From positions 1-58,679 of the forward strand of contig JAGBDL010000143.1 of NCBI GenBank assembly GCA_017937505.1: a DNA stretch of 58,679 nucleotides. The letters are read 5' to 3'. Made by a program: the position numbers and the translations under genes. Below are positions 43,185 to 50,975 of this stretch, one piece after another; position 1 is the first letter of the stretch; each line of letters starts with the position of its first letter. This DNA is from Clostridia bacterium (GTDB lineage Bacteria > Bacillota > Clostridia > Christensenellales > Aristaeellaceae). A model generated the notes under the pieces. That model searched no databases. It saw only the letters and a list, made by a program, of their open reading frames with translations, and was not told the DNA's origin.

Positions 43185-43655
43185 ATGTTTGACAAATGGG
43201 ATCATCGCTTTATGGAAATGGCGCGACTGGTGTCCGGCTGGGCCAGCTGCAACCGCAGAAGGGTTGGTGCGGTCATCGTCAAGGACAAGCGCGTCATGAC
43301 CACCGGCTACAACGGCGCGCCCGCGGGCATCAGGACATGTGTGGAGCGCGGCGAGTGCCTGCGCCAGAAGATGGGCATTCCCTCGGGCCAGCGCCATGAG
43401 CTGTGCTACGCGGTGCACGCCGAGCAGAACGCCATCATTCAGGCAGCCAAGCTGGGCATCTCGATCTCCGGCGCGACGCTCTACTGCACGCATCAGCCGT
43501 GCATCCTCTGCGCAAAGATGATCGTCAATTCCGGTATCACGCGCGTGGTCTACGGCGAGGGCTATCCCGACGAGTTCTCCATGCAGATCTTCGACGAAGC
43601 GGGCGTGGATGTGGAGTGCTACCGGGAAGAGGCGAATCCGGGAAAGGATGAATGA
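43185..43655 (+). CDS. Deoxycytidylate (dCMP) deaminase family protein
   Basis: A 156-residue zinc deaminase (ComEB/dCMP deaminase type) that would convert dCMP to dUMP for thymidylate synthesis. Zinc ligands lie in VHAEQNAI (His, with the catalytic Glu) and HQPCILCAKM (PCxxC). GYNGAPAG and the Cys/His pair in the inserted loop RTCVERGECLRQK ... GQRHELCYAVHAE mark the dCMP deaminase subgroup, which binds a second zinc and dCTP/dTTP. GGAGGA precedes ATG 43185. It is divergent from the flippase gene and overlaps the next gene by 4 bases. Confidence 0.92.
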   Translation: MFDKWDHRFMEMARLVSGWASCNRRRVGAVIVKDKRVMTTGYNGAPAGIRTCVERGECLRQKMGIPSGQRHELCYAVHAEQNAIIQAAKLGISISGATLYCTHQPCILCAKMIVNSGITRVVYGEGYPDEFSMQIFDEAGVDVECYREEANPGKDE

Positions 43656-44056
43656 GCATGAAGAGTGCCAAGCGCGGGCGCGGGCCGTCGATGATGGACG
43701 GCGTGATGAGCCTGGCGATGGGTGCGTTCGGCCTGATCTGGACGGTGATGGCGTCGAGCCTGGGCGGCGGCTTCTTTGCGCTGTTCGGCGTGGTGTTCAT
43801 CGTCATCGCCGTCGCGCAGGCGGTCTATTCCTTCAGCAACGCGACGAGGAAGGAGCGCTTCTCCGAATTTGACGTGACCACGGGCGACGAGGAGCCCGAC
43901 CCGCTGAACGAGCGCTTCGGCGGCGAGACGCGCGAGGCGTCCTCCGGCGGGAAAGCGGACGGCGATGCGTTCTGCCCGTACTGCGGCGCGAGGGTTCAAA
44001 GGACGTTCGCGTACTGCAATCAGTGCGGCCGAAAGCTGCCGCAGGCGGAGCCGTGA
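43652..44056 (+). CDS. Small membrane protein with C-terminal zinc ribbon
   Basis: A 134-residue protein of unknown function. Two hydrophobic helices (about 20-36 and 41-60, together a hairpin) are followed by an acidic linker and a zinc ribbon FCPYCGARVQ ... YCNQCGRKLP (about 108-130), with four cysteines in two CxxC pairs. Both ends are therefore probably cytoplasmic. It is joined by ATGA overlaps to the dCMP deaminase upstream and by a GTGA overlap to the acetyltransferase downstream, which implies coupled synthesis rather than a known pathway. Confidence 0.8.
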   Translation: MSMKSAKRGRGPSMMDGVMSLAMGAFGLIWTVMASSLGGGFFALFGVVFIVIAVAQAVYSFSNATRKERFSEFDVTTGDEEPDPLNERFGGETREASSGGKADGDAFCPYCGARVQRTFAYCNQCGRKLPQAEP

Positions 44057-44502
44057 GGCGGATTGTTCCCGTCGTCACGGGGAAGAAGGCGTACCTTTCC
44101 CTGCTGCTGCTGGCGGACGAGCAGGAAAGCATGATCGACCGGTATCTCATGCGCGGCGAGATGTTCGCGATGCGGGACGGGGAGACGGCGCTTGCCGTCA
44201 TCGTCGTCACGGATGAGGGCGAGGGAGTGCTTGAGATCAAGAACCTCGCCGTCAGCCAGGATGCGCAGAAGCGCGGCTGCGGCCGGGCGATGATCGGGTT
44301 TGTCGCAGGGCATTTTGCGGGACGGTATCATACGCTGCTTGTCGGCACGGGCGACAGTCCGCTCACCGTGCCGTTTTACGAAAAATGCGGCTTTGTTCGC
44401 TCACATGTCGTGAAGGATTTCTTTACGGAGAACTACGATCATCCCATCATCGAGTGCGGCGTGCTGCTGCGCGATATGGTTTACTTCAGGAAGTCCATAT
44501 AA
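44053..44502 (+). CDS. GNAT family N-acetyltransferase
   Basis: A 149-residue GNAT protein. The acetyl-CoA loop is in LEIKNLAVSQDAQKRGCGRAMIGFV, with the Q/R-x-x-G-x-G/A pattern as QKRGCGRA, followed by GTGDSPLTVPFYEKCGFVRSH, the usual last helix and strand. The acceptor substrate is unknown. It starts at GTG 44053 inside the stop of the zinc-ribbon gene. It ends the operon and a 16-bp hairpin follows directly. Confidence 0.9.
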   Translation: MRRIVPVVTGKKAYLSLLLLADEQESMIDRYLMRGEMFAMRDGETALAVIVVTDEGEGVLEIKNLAVSQDAQKRGCGRAMIGFVAGHFAGRYHTLLVGTGDSPLTVPFYEKCGFVRSHVVKDFFTENYDHPIIECGVLLRDMVYFRKSI

Positions 44503-44536
44503 ATAAGCTCCCCGCCCTGCGGCGGGGAGCTTATTT
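44501..44536. terminator. Bidirectional terminator after the GNAT gene
   Basis: A 16-bp stem AAATAAGCTCCCCGCC / GGCGGGGAGCTTATTT around a CTGC loop. It overlaps the stop codon of the GNAT gene. Confidence 0.85.
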
Positions 44537-44577
44537 ATACTGATTTGCAACTAAACTGTGTTCTGAGAATCAAACCC

Positions 44578-44614
44578 GTCTCAATCGTAGGAGGCTATGC
44601 CTCCTGCTCTGAGA
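44578..44614. other. Nested inverted repeat downstream of the nucleoside transporter operon
   Basis: GTCTCA ... TGAGAC encloses the perfect palindrome AGGAGGCTATGCCTCCT. It may help end transcripts from the minus-strand operon ending at 44711, but has no U-run. Confidence 0.45.
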
Positions 44615-44635
44615 CTACATCTTTTCTGGAGTATA

Positions 44636-44700
44636 TTGGGCTGCCGCCCAAACCTGCTTGAGGGATTTCATCCCTCAAACCCCCTTCTTCGCTTCGCGCG
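44636..44700. repeat. Repeat B copy 2
   Basis: TTGGGCTGCCGCCCAA, then AACCTGCTTG, a second hairpin GAGGGATTTCATCCCTC, and CTTCGCTTCGCGCG. It is the inverted counterpart of the copy at 4841-4925, with one fewer internal hairpin. It ends 11 bp before the stop of the permease gene. Confidence 0.7.
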
Positions 44701-44710
44701 GCATAAAGCA

Positions 44711-45661
44711 TCAGGTCCGCATCTCGCGGTTGAACGGCTTACCCAGCATGGCCGGGCCGACGTGCTTGCTCTTGCCCACGAAGATGAGCACCACGATGAC
44801 CAGCACATACGGCAGCATGACCAGGAACTCATAGGGGAAGGTGGTGAAGCCGTAGGCCTGAACGGCCAGCTGCAGCGCCTGCGCGAGGGAGAACAGCAAC
44901 GCGCCGCCCATCACACCCAGCGGCGACCAGCGGCCGAAGTACACCAGCGCGACGGCGATGAAGCCGCGGCCGCCGACCAGCGTATCGGTGAAGATCTTCG
45001 CGTAGCAGACGGAGAGGTATGCGCCGGCCAGACCAGCCATCGCGCTGCCGAACGCCAGCGCCTGATAGCGCGTGCGGCTGACGTCGATGCCCATCGAGTC
45101 CGCGGCGCGGGGCATGGTGCCGCAGGCGCGCACGCGCAGGCCCCAGGGCGTCTTGAACAGGAGATAGTGCACCGCAGGCACCATCAGGAACGCGAAGTAC
45201 ACCATCGGATTGCAGGAGAAGAGCATCTTGCCCACCATGGGCAGATCGCTGAGGATCGGAATGCGGATGGCGTCGATGCCCGCCACGCCCTGCGCGCCGC
45301 CGATGAAGTGGCGATAGAGCGAACCGGCCAGGCCGGTGCCAAAGAGCTGCAGTCCAATGCCCGCGATGCCCTGCGGCGCGCCGAACTTGATGACGACCAC
45401 GCCAAAGAGCAGGCCCAGCAGCGCGCCGACCAGCGCGGCGGCAAGCAGGCCGGCGAGGTTCACAACCCAGGCGACCTTGCCGGCGCCGCCGACCATGAAC
45501 GGGATCAGCATGCCGACAAACGCGCCCATGCTCATCACGCCCTCGCAGCCCAGGTTGAACACGCCGCTGCGCTGGTTCACCGTCTCGCCCAGGGAGGCGA
45601 GCAGGAGCGCGCTGGAGAGCGGGATGCCGACCGTCAGAAACAGCACGATAAAGTCCAGCAT
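44711..45661 (-). CDS. Nucleoside ABC transporter, permease 2 (YufQ/NupC-like)
   Basis: A 316-residue permease of the BMP-associated nucleoside importer family (BPD_transp_2). It has about eight hydrophobic segments, and the family features LLASLGETVNQRSGVFNLGCEGVMSMGAFVG (key part NLGCEGVM) and RACGTMPRAADSMGIDVSR as the ATPase contact loop, with GRGFIAVALVYFGRWSP near the end. It follows the other permease gene by 1 bp. With that permease, the fused ATPase and the BMP lipoprotein-like receptor it makes a purine or general nucleoside importer. Confidence 0.92.
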   Translation of the reverse strand: MLDFIVLFLTVGIPLSSALLLASLGETVNQRSGVFNLGCEGVMSMGAFVGMLIPFMVGGAGKVAWVVNLAGLLAAALVGALLGLLFGVVVIKFGAPQGIAGIGLQLFGTGLAGSLYRHFIGGAQGVAGIDAIRIPILSDLPMVGKMLFSCNPMVYFAFLMVPAVHYLLFKTPWGLRVRACGTMPRAADSMGIDVSRTRYQALAFGSAMAGLAGAYLSVCYAKIFTDTLVGGRGFIAVALVYFGRWSPLGVMGGALLFSLAQALQLAVQAYGFTTFPYEFLVMLPYVLVIVVLIFVGKSKHVGPAMLGKPFNREMRT

Positions 45662-45662
45662 G

Positions 45663-46775
45663 TCAGGCGGCCTCCTTTCTGCCCAGCAGCGCGCAAAGCC
45701 TGCGCTGCGCGCGGTCCATCAGGTAGGGATTGGCGAGCACCAGCTTCGCGGCGACGATGACCAGGATGACCAGCCCCTGCAGCACGTCGATCATGTTGCT
45801 GGGCACGGGAATCTTGTTGATCTGCAGCGCGGAGCAGCCGTAGGAAATCAGCGCGAAGAAGAAAGCGGCGGGAATCACGCCCAGCGGATGCAAGCCGCCG
45901 AACAGCGCCACGACGATGCCCGAGAAGCCGTAGCCGCCCGTGCAGTTGCCCAGGCCGCGATGGTGCACGCCCAGAATCTCGACCGTGCCGGCCAGACCGC
46001 AGCATGCGCCGGAGATCATCATGGCCAGTACCATGTAGCGGCTGACGCTGATGCCGCCGTAGCGCGCGGCGCGGTCGGATGCACCGGCGGCGCGCATCTT
46101 GAAACCGACCGGCGTCTTCCACATGAACAGGTAGACGAGCAGCGCGATCAGCAGGGCAATGAAAATGCCGGTGTGAAAGCGCATGCCCTTGTCCAGCGAG
46201 GGGAAGACCTCGTTGATGCGCGAGAGCCACTCGCTCGTGCTGAGCTTCACGGTCTGCGGGTCGCCGGAGCCGCCCGCCACGGCGGGGTCGAGCAGCGGTA
46301 CGCGCAGGCAGTAGGAGTAGAACTGCGCAGCGATGTAGTTGAACATGACGGTGGACAGCAGCTCGCTGACGCCGAAGCGGGCCTTGAGCAGGCCCGGCAG
46401 CGCGCCCCAGCATGCGCCGCCCAGAACGCCGAAGAACAGAATCGCCGGCAGCGCCAGTGCGCGCGGCAGCTCGGTGTTCAGCGCGAAGACGATCGCCAGC
46501 AGCAGGCCCATGATCATCTGGCCCTCGCCGCCGATGTTCACGATGCCGCTGCGGTAGGCCACACAGATGCCCACGCCGACGATGGTCAGCGGCGTCATGA
46601 TGTTGATGACGCCGGAGAGGTTCTTGAGCGTAGTGAAGGGATAGCAGAAGATGACCCAGAAGGTTTTTAGCACGTCCGCACCCAGCACCGCCAGAATGAG
46701 GGAGGCGATGCCGAGCGTCAGCAGCACGGAGAGCAGGATGACGCCCGCGGTATACACCAGTTTAAAATGCTTCAT
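45663..46775 (-). CDS. Nucleoside ABC transporter, permease 1 (YufP/NupB-like)
   Basis: A 370-residue permease with about nine to ten hydrophobic segments. NIGGEGQMIMGLL is the family signature, KTPVGFKMRAAGASDRAARYGGISVSRYM the ATPase contact loop, and FSGIVVALFGGLHPLGVI a conserved helix. It overlaps the ATPase gene by 4 bases (ATGA). The long loop between helices around 150-200 is typical of this subunit. Confidence 0.92.
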   Translation of the reverse strand: MKHFKLVYTAGVILLSVLLTLGIASLILAVLGADVLKTFWVIFCYPFTTLKNLSGVINIMTPLTIVGVGICVAYRSGIVNIGGEGQMIMGLLLAIVFALNTELPRALALPAILFFGVLGGACWGALPGLLKARFGVSELLSTVMFNYIAAQFYSYCLRVPLLDPAVAGGSGDPQTVKLSTSEWLSRINEVFPSLDKGMRFHTGIFIALLIALLVYLFMWKTPVGFKMRAAGASDRAARYGGISVSRYMVLAMMISGACCGLAGTVEILGVHHRGLGNCTGGYGFSGIVVALFGGLHPLGVIPAAFFFALISYGCSALQINKIPVPSNMIDVLQGLVILVIVAAKLVLANPYLMDRAQRRLCALLGRKEAA

Positions 46776-48334
46776 ATCTCTTTCACTCCTGCCATCATCA
46801 TGCCCAGCTTGCGCTGCGTCGCCTCGCCGCGGCCCAGCGTGCGCTGAATCTGTCCCTTGAAGATGACCGCGATGCGGTCGGAGAGGTTGATGATTTCCTC
46901 AAGCTCCTCGGAGATGAGCAGGATGCCCACGCCCTGATCGCGCAGGGCCAGCAGCTGCTTGTGAATGAACTCCGCCGCGCCCATATCCAGACCGCGAATG
47001 GGGTAGACCGCGATGAGGAACTTCGGATTGCGGGAGATCTCACGGGCGAGGATGACCTTCTGGATGTTGCCGCCGGACAGGGAGCCCGCTGCGACGTTTA
47101 CGCCGGAGCAGCGGATGTCGAACTTCTCGCGCAGCGCGTCGGCGTTCTGGTCGATTTTCTTGTTGCTGATGAGGCCGGCGTGGGAGAAGGGCGGCTTGCC
47201 GATGTCCTTGAGCACCAGGTTTTCGCGGATGCTCATGGTTGGCACGATCCCCTCGATGTTGCGCTCCTCCGGCACATAGCCCATGCCCTGGGCGATGATC
47301 TGCCTGGGCGTCTTGCCCGCGAGGTTCACGCCGTCCAGCAGCACCTCGCCGCTTTCAATCATGCGCAGGCCGGTGAGCGCCTCGGCCAGCTCGCGCTGAC
47401 CGTTGCCGGAAACGCCGGCCAGGCCGACGATCTCGCCCGCGCGCACGGTCAGGTTCAGCTTGTTCAGCGCCATGTTGCCGCGGTCGCCGCGCACGAACAG
47501 GTCGCGCACCTCGAGCATCGGCTTGCCCGGCTCGCGCTTGCTCTGGTTGACCGGGAGATAGACCTCGTGGCCGGTCATTAGCGCGGCGATGTCGGCGGAG
47601 GAGTGATCCGCCGTGTTGCCGCGGAAGACCAGCCTGCCGCCGCGAAGGATCGCGACCTTGCTCGAGAGCGCCTTGACCTCGGCCAGCTTGTGGCTGATGA
47701 AGATGATGGACAGCTCGGCGGACATGCGCCTGAGCAGCGCGATCAGCTCGTCCGTCTCCTGCGGCGTGAGCGCGCTGGTCGGCTCGTCGAGGATCAGAAA
47801 CTTGGCGCCGAAGCACAGCGTCTTGACCAGCTCCACGCGCTGCTGCTCGCCGACGGAGAGCTGCCAGATGTACGCGTCCGGATCGACAGCCAGACCGTAG
47901 TGCTCAGAGATGGCGACGATGTGGCGGCGCACGGCGGCGAGGTCGAGCTTAGCGGCGCGCTTCGCGCGGGTGAGGAAGGGGTCCTGCTTCGCGCCGTCCT
48001 GCAGCTGCGCCATGCCCAGCGCGATGTTTTCCGTTACCGTCAGGTTCGGCACGAGCATGTACTGCTGGTGCACCATGCCGATGCCGCAGGCGAAGGCGTC
48101 GCTGGGGGATTTGAAGACAACCTCCTGGTTGTTGATGTAGATCTTGCCCTCGTCCGGGGTATAAAGCCCCATCAGGATGTTCATCAGCGTGGTCTTGCCC
48201 GCGCCGTTTTCGCCCACGAGCGCCAGCACTTCGCCCTTGCCCACGGAGAGCGAGATGTCGCTGCACGCGAGGACGCCGGGGAAGCGCTTGGTGATGTGCT
48301 CGATGCGAAGGCTGGTGATCGCATTGGGTGTCAT
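46772..48334 (-). CDS. Nucleoside ABC transporter, double ATP-binding protein (YufO/NupA-like)
   Basis: A 520-residue fused ATPase. The first domain (1-245) has Walker A GENGAGKTTLMNIL, the Q-loop MVHQQYMLVPNLTV, signature LSVGEQQRVE and Walker B LILDEPTSALTP. The second (about 260-515) has a degenerate Walker A GVSGNGQREL, signature SGGNIQKVILARE and VYPIRGLDMGAAEF in place of a standard Walker B, as is normal for sugar/nucleoside ATPases of this class. The YPIRGLD form replaces the usual PTRGLD. A ribosome binding site GGAGG precedes ATG 48334. Element A copy A3 lies between it and the receptor gene. Confidence 0.94.
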   Translation of the reverse strand: MTPNAITSLRIEHITKRFPGVLACSDISLSVGKGEVLALVGENGAGKTTLMNILMGLYTPDEGKIYINNQEVVFKSPSDAFACGIGMVHQQYMLVPNLTVTENIALGMAQLQDGAKQDPFLTRAKRAAKLDLAAVRRHIVAISEHYGLAVDPDAYIWQLSVGEQQRVELVKTLCFGAKFLILDEPTSALTPQETDELIALLRRMSAELSIIFISHKLAEVKALSSKVAILRGGRLVFRGNTADHSSADIAALMTGHEVYLPVNQSKREPGKPMLEVRDLFVRGDRGNMALNKLNLTVRAGEIVGLAGVSGNGQRELAEALTGLRMIESGEVLLDGVNLAGKTPRQIIAQGMGYVPEERNIEGIVPTMSIRENLVLKDIGKPPFSHAGLISNKKIDQNADALREKFDIRCSGVNVAAGSLSGGNIQKVILAREISRNPKFLIAVYPIRGLDMGAAEFIHKQLLALRDQGVGILLISEELEEIINLSDRIAVIFKGQIQRTLGRGEATQRKLGMMMAGVKEI

Positions 48335-48351
48335 GAAGAACCTCCACTCAT

Positions 48352-48446
48352 AAGCGGGCCGTGCCCGCTCCCACTTCCGAACAGCCTGACAGGTTCATGC
48401 TGTTCGGTGCTCGTTGCACGTTTTTTACGCAATTCCCTATGCATAA
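48352..48446 (-). repeat. Element A copy A3, inside the nucleoside transporter operon
   Basis: On minus: TAGGGAATTGCGTAAAAAAC, GTGCAACGAGCACCGAACAGC, GCTGTTCGGAAGTGGGAGC, hairpin GCGGGCACGGCCCGC, then TTATGAG. CCGAACAGC and GCTGTTCGG form a perfect 9-bp stem here. Unlike A1 and A2 it has lost the terminal U-run, as expected of a copy located between two genes of one operon. It ends 18 bp before the ATPase start codon. Confidence 0.85.
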
Positions 48447-48471
48447 GAAAGACTGCCGAGAAGGCCGCGAA

Positions 48472-48493
48472 GGGGATGCCATCTGGCATCCCC
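48472..48493 (-). promoter_or_regulatory. Stem-loop after the BMP receptor gene
   Basis: GGGGATGCCA / TGGCATCCCC, a perfect 10-bp stem with a 2-base loop (48472-48493) and no U-run. It lies 31 bp after the receptor stop and probably protects receptor mRNA while allowing readthrough to the ATPase and permeases. Confidence 0.65.
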
Positions 48494-48523
48494 GACCGCA
48501 GCGGTTACAGCAGTCCAAAGGAA

Positions 48524-49498
48524 TTACTTGAGCTCGATGCCGGAGAAGTCGACGGTGTTCGGCGCGGCGATCATGCTGTCCAGCGCAGCCTGCGCGGCAG
48601 CCTTCACGTCCTCGGGGAGCAGCTCGGTGTTCTCGGAGAAGGTGTAGATGAAGCCGCCGTTGTTGTAGTTGAGCGGGATGTTCTCGCCGCCAACCTTGCC
48701 CTCGGCCATGCGCTCCATGATGCCGATGACGACCGCAGCATAATCGTAGTCCGCCGCAGCGGTGACGACGTTCGGGAAGTCAACGATCTGGGAGGTGGTC
48801 TGGCCGACCCAGGTCACGCCCTCGGCGGCGTCCACGTTGCGCAGCGCGCCGACAGCCTGCTGGGACGGACCGACGAGCACGTCGCAGCCCGCCTCGATGA
48901 AGGTCTTGCCGATGTCGCCGGCGCCAACGGTATCGGAGAAGCTTCCGGTCCAGGAGAGCATGTACTCCACCGTGGGATCGGTGTCCTGCAGGGCCTTGAC
49001 GAAGCCACGGATGAAGCGGGCGGAGTCGCCGCCGTCGGTCGGGCCGACGATGCCGACCTTTTTGGCCTTGGTGGTCAGCGCGGCGATGACGCCGTTGATG
49101 TAGCCCGGCTCCTCGGACATGGGCATGTAGGTGAAGATGTTGTCGCCCAGGATCTTGTCGCTGGTGCCGATGGCGAAGACCTGATTCGGATACTCGGCGG
49201 CCACCTCGGTGCAGGCGGAGGTGAACTGCGCTCCGTGCACGATGATGATGTCGTAGTTGTCGGCCAGCTGATCCAGGGTGTTCGGCGCATCCGGGATGGC
49301 GACGGACTCGACCGGCGTGTAGTCGATCTCGTAGCCCTTGGCGATGGCGTTCTTGATGCCGGTGTCCATGCTCTGACACCAGCCCTTGTCATCGACGGTG
49401 TCGGAATAGACGACGGCGACGGAAACGCTCTCGGCGACGGCGACACAGGTGAAGGTCAGCATCAGCGCAAGCGCGAGCAGCAGTGCAAGCTTCTTCAT
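48524..49498 (-). CDS. BMP family nucleoside-binding protein
   Basis: A 324-residue basic membrane protein (BmpA/Med) family receptor. The signal peptide (MKKLALLLALALMLTFTCVA) precedes VSVAVVYSDTVDDKGWCQSM, with the first nucleoside-contact Asp/Trp region. VHGAQFTSACTEVAAEYPNQVF, IGTSDKILGDNIFTYM, VGPTDGGDSARFIRGF, and WTGSFSDTVGAGDIGKTFIEAGCDVLVGPS follow in the usual order. The Cys at residue 18 lies in the signal core and could be a lipobox, though LTFTC is not ideal. Start at 49498 after AAAGGAGCG; the longer frame upstream covers the promoter. It is divergent from the molybdenum hydroxylase operon. Confidence 0.93.
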   Translation of the reverse strand: MKKLALLLALALMLTFTCVAVAESVSVAVVYSDTVDDKGWCQSMDTGIKNAIAKGYEIDYTPVESVAIPDAPNTLDQLADNYDIIIVHGAQFTSACTEVAAEYPNQVFAIGTSDKILGDNIFTYMPMSEEPGYINGVIAALTTKAKKVGIVGPTDGGDSARFIRGFVKALQDTDPTVEYMLSWTGSFSDTVGAGDIGKTFIEAGCDVLVGPSQQAVGALRNVDAAEGVTWVGQTTSQIVDFPNVVTAAADYDYAAVVIGIMERMAEGKVGGENIPLNYNNGGFIYTFSENTELLPEDVKAAAQAALDSMIAAPNTVDFSGIELK

Positions 49499-49571
49499 GA
49501 TGAAACGCTCCTTTTGCAGACGATGGGGGACGACCGGCAGCATAAGCGCCAGGCCACATTGTTTCCCGAAG

Positions 49572-49600
49572 ATATTACTGGAAAATCCGCGCTTTGTCAA
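49572..49600 (-). promoter_or_regulatory. Promoter of the nucleoside transporter operon
   Basis: On minus, TTGACA (49595-49600), a 17-bp spacer and TAATAT (49572-49577), with a leader of about 65 bases before the receptor gene. Confidence 0.85.
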
Positions 49601-49657
49601 CACAATATCCGATGATTTAACAAAGGAATCGTCAAAATGTTCGGATTTTGACACTTG

Positions 49658-49687
49658 TTGACAAGAAGGTGGATTCCCTTATATAAT
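49658..49687 (+). promoter_or_regulatory. Promoter of the molybdenum hydroxylase operon
   Basis: TTGACA (49658-49663), an 18-bp spacer and TATAAT (49682-49687), 50 bp upstream of ATG 49738. It is 58 bp from the divergent transporter promoter, so one regulator could control both. Confidence 0.88.
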
Positions 49688-49737
49688 ATCTTACGAATAT
49701 GTGTGGGCCGCGGCAGGGTGCGCGGCGGAGGTTTGCG

Positions 49738-50511
49738 ATGGCAAAATACAAGAATTACGTCCTGGCGCAGTCGCTGGAAGAGGCGTACGCGCTCAATGCG
49801 AAGAAGAGCGCTGTGATCGTGGCGGGCAACATGTGGCTGCGCATGTGCGGCCTCAGCAAGCAGATGGCGATCGACCTGTCCGCCCTCGGGTTGGATAAAA
49901 TCGAGGAGAAAGAGGACGCGTTCCTCATCGGCAGCATGACGACGCTGCGGCAGATGGAGACGCACGGGGCGCTCAATGCGGCGTTCGGCGGCGTGTTCCG
50001 GGAGGCGCTTGCGCCGATCGTGGGCACGCAGTTCCGCAACACGGCGACCGTCGGCGGCAGCGTCTTTTCGCGCTTCGGCTTTTCCGACGTGAGCGCGCTG
50101 CTGCTGGCGCTGGACGCGCAGGTTGTGCTCTTTGCGCGCGGCGCGGTGAAGCTTTCCGATTACCAGCAGGAGGCCTGGGACCGCGACATCATCACGCATA
50201 TCCGCATCCCCAAGGGCCAGCGGGCCGCGGTGCAAAGCGTGCGCGTCAGCGCGACGGACATTCCGGTGCTGGTGTGCGCGGCGTCGGTTTCGGACGCTGG
50301 ACTTCGCCTGGTGCTGGGCGCGAGGCCCGCGCGGGCGCAGATTGTCGTGGAGCATCTTGCGCCGGACTGCGGCGCGGAGACGTTTGAGGAGATCGCCGCG
50401 CGGACGGCGTTTGGCAGCAACCTGCGCGCGTCCGAAGCGTACAGAAGGAAGATTGCGCCGGTGCTGATGATGCGCGCGGCGAAGGCGTGCCGGGAGGTGA
50501 CGCAGGCATGA
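49738..50511 (+). CDS. Molybdenum hydroxylase, FAD-binding subunit (XdhB/CoxM-like)
   Basis: A 257-residue FAD subunit. KKSAVIVAGNMWLRMCG stands at the first FAD loop (where homologues have AGGTDLL, so this loop is unusual), IGSMTTLRQME follows, and GTQFRNTATVGGSVFSRF matches the second FAD motif (usually IRNxATIGGN). The C-terminal domain (about 160-255) is of the CO-dehydrogenase flavoprotein type. It would pass electrons from the 2Fe-2S subunit to NAD or another acceptor. GGAGG precedes ATG 49738; ATGA coupling joins it to the iron-sulfur gene. Confidence 0.9.
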   Translation: MAKYKNYVLAQSLEEAYALNAKKSAVIVAGNMWLRMCGLSKQMAIDLSALGLDKIEEKEDAFLIGSMTTLRQMETHGALNAAFGGVFREALAPIVGTQFRNTATVGGSVFSRFGFSDVSALLLALDAQVVLFARGAVKLSDYQQEAWDRDIITHIRIPKGQRAAVQSVRVSATDIPVLVCAASVSDAGLRLVLGARPARAQIVVEHLAPDCGAETFEEIAARTAFGSNLRASEAYRRKIAPVLMMRAAKACREVTQA

Positions 50512-50975
50512 ACGTTGAATTTGTGCTGAACGGACGAAGGGTCAGCGCCATCGTCGATGCGGACGATTCGCTTTACAAAATGCTGCGCAGCCTGGGCATG
50601 CACTCCGTCAAGTGCGGCTGCGAGACGACGAACTGCGGATTGTGCACCGTGCACATGGATGGAAAGGCCGTGCTCTCCTGCTCGGTGCCTGCGGCGCGCT
50701 GTGCGGGCCACGAGATCACGACGCTGGAGGGCATGCAGGAGGAGGCCGCGCGCCTTGGCGCATGCCTCGCCGGCGAGGGCGCGGAGCAGTGCGGCTTCTG
50801 CGCACCGGGTCTGATGATGAACGTGTTTGCGCTGGCGAAGGAAAATCCGCACGCCACGGCGGCGGAGATCGACGCCTTCCTGGCGGGCAACCTGTGCCGC
50901 TGCTCCGGCTATGTGAGCCAGCGCCGGGCGATTATGAAGTACCTGGAGCAGGTCACTGGGGAGGTGCGCGCATGA
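50508..50975 (+). CDS. Molybdenum hydroxylase, 2Fe-2S subunit (XdhC/CoxS-like)
   Basis: A 155-residue subunit with two [2Fe-2S] domains. The plant-type ferredoxin cluster is bound by Cys38, Cys43, Cys46 and Cys58 (CETTNCGLC plus LSCSV). The helical domain binds the second with Cys95, Cys98, Cys130 and Cys132 (QCGFCAPG and LCRCSGY). The full set is intact, so the electron chain from the molybdenum site to FAD is complete. It overlaps both neighbours by 4 bases, giving the order FAD, FeS, Mo. Confidence 0.95.
   Translation: MNVEFVLNGRRVSAIVDADDSLYKMLRSLGMHSVKCGCETTNCGLCTVHMDGKAVLSCSVPAARCAGHEITTLEGMQEEAARLGACLAGEGAEQCGFCAPGLMMNVFALAKENPHATAAEIDAFLAGNLCRCSGYVSQRRAIMKYLEQVTGEVRA

Noticed and set aside
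49499..49737. Possible purine riboswitch in the divergent leaders
   Set aside because: Neither leader has the conserved three-way junction bases of the purine aptamer, and the leaders (about 65 and 45 bases) are too short for it plus an expression platform.
50612..50971. 120-codon N-terminal extension of the molybdenum subunit
   Set aside because: It lies over the intact 2Fe-2S subunit gene in another frame; ATG 50972 overlaps the preceding stop as in the rest of the operon.
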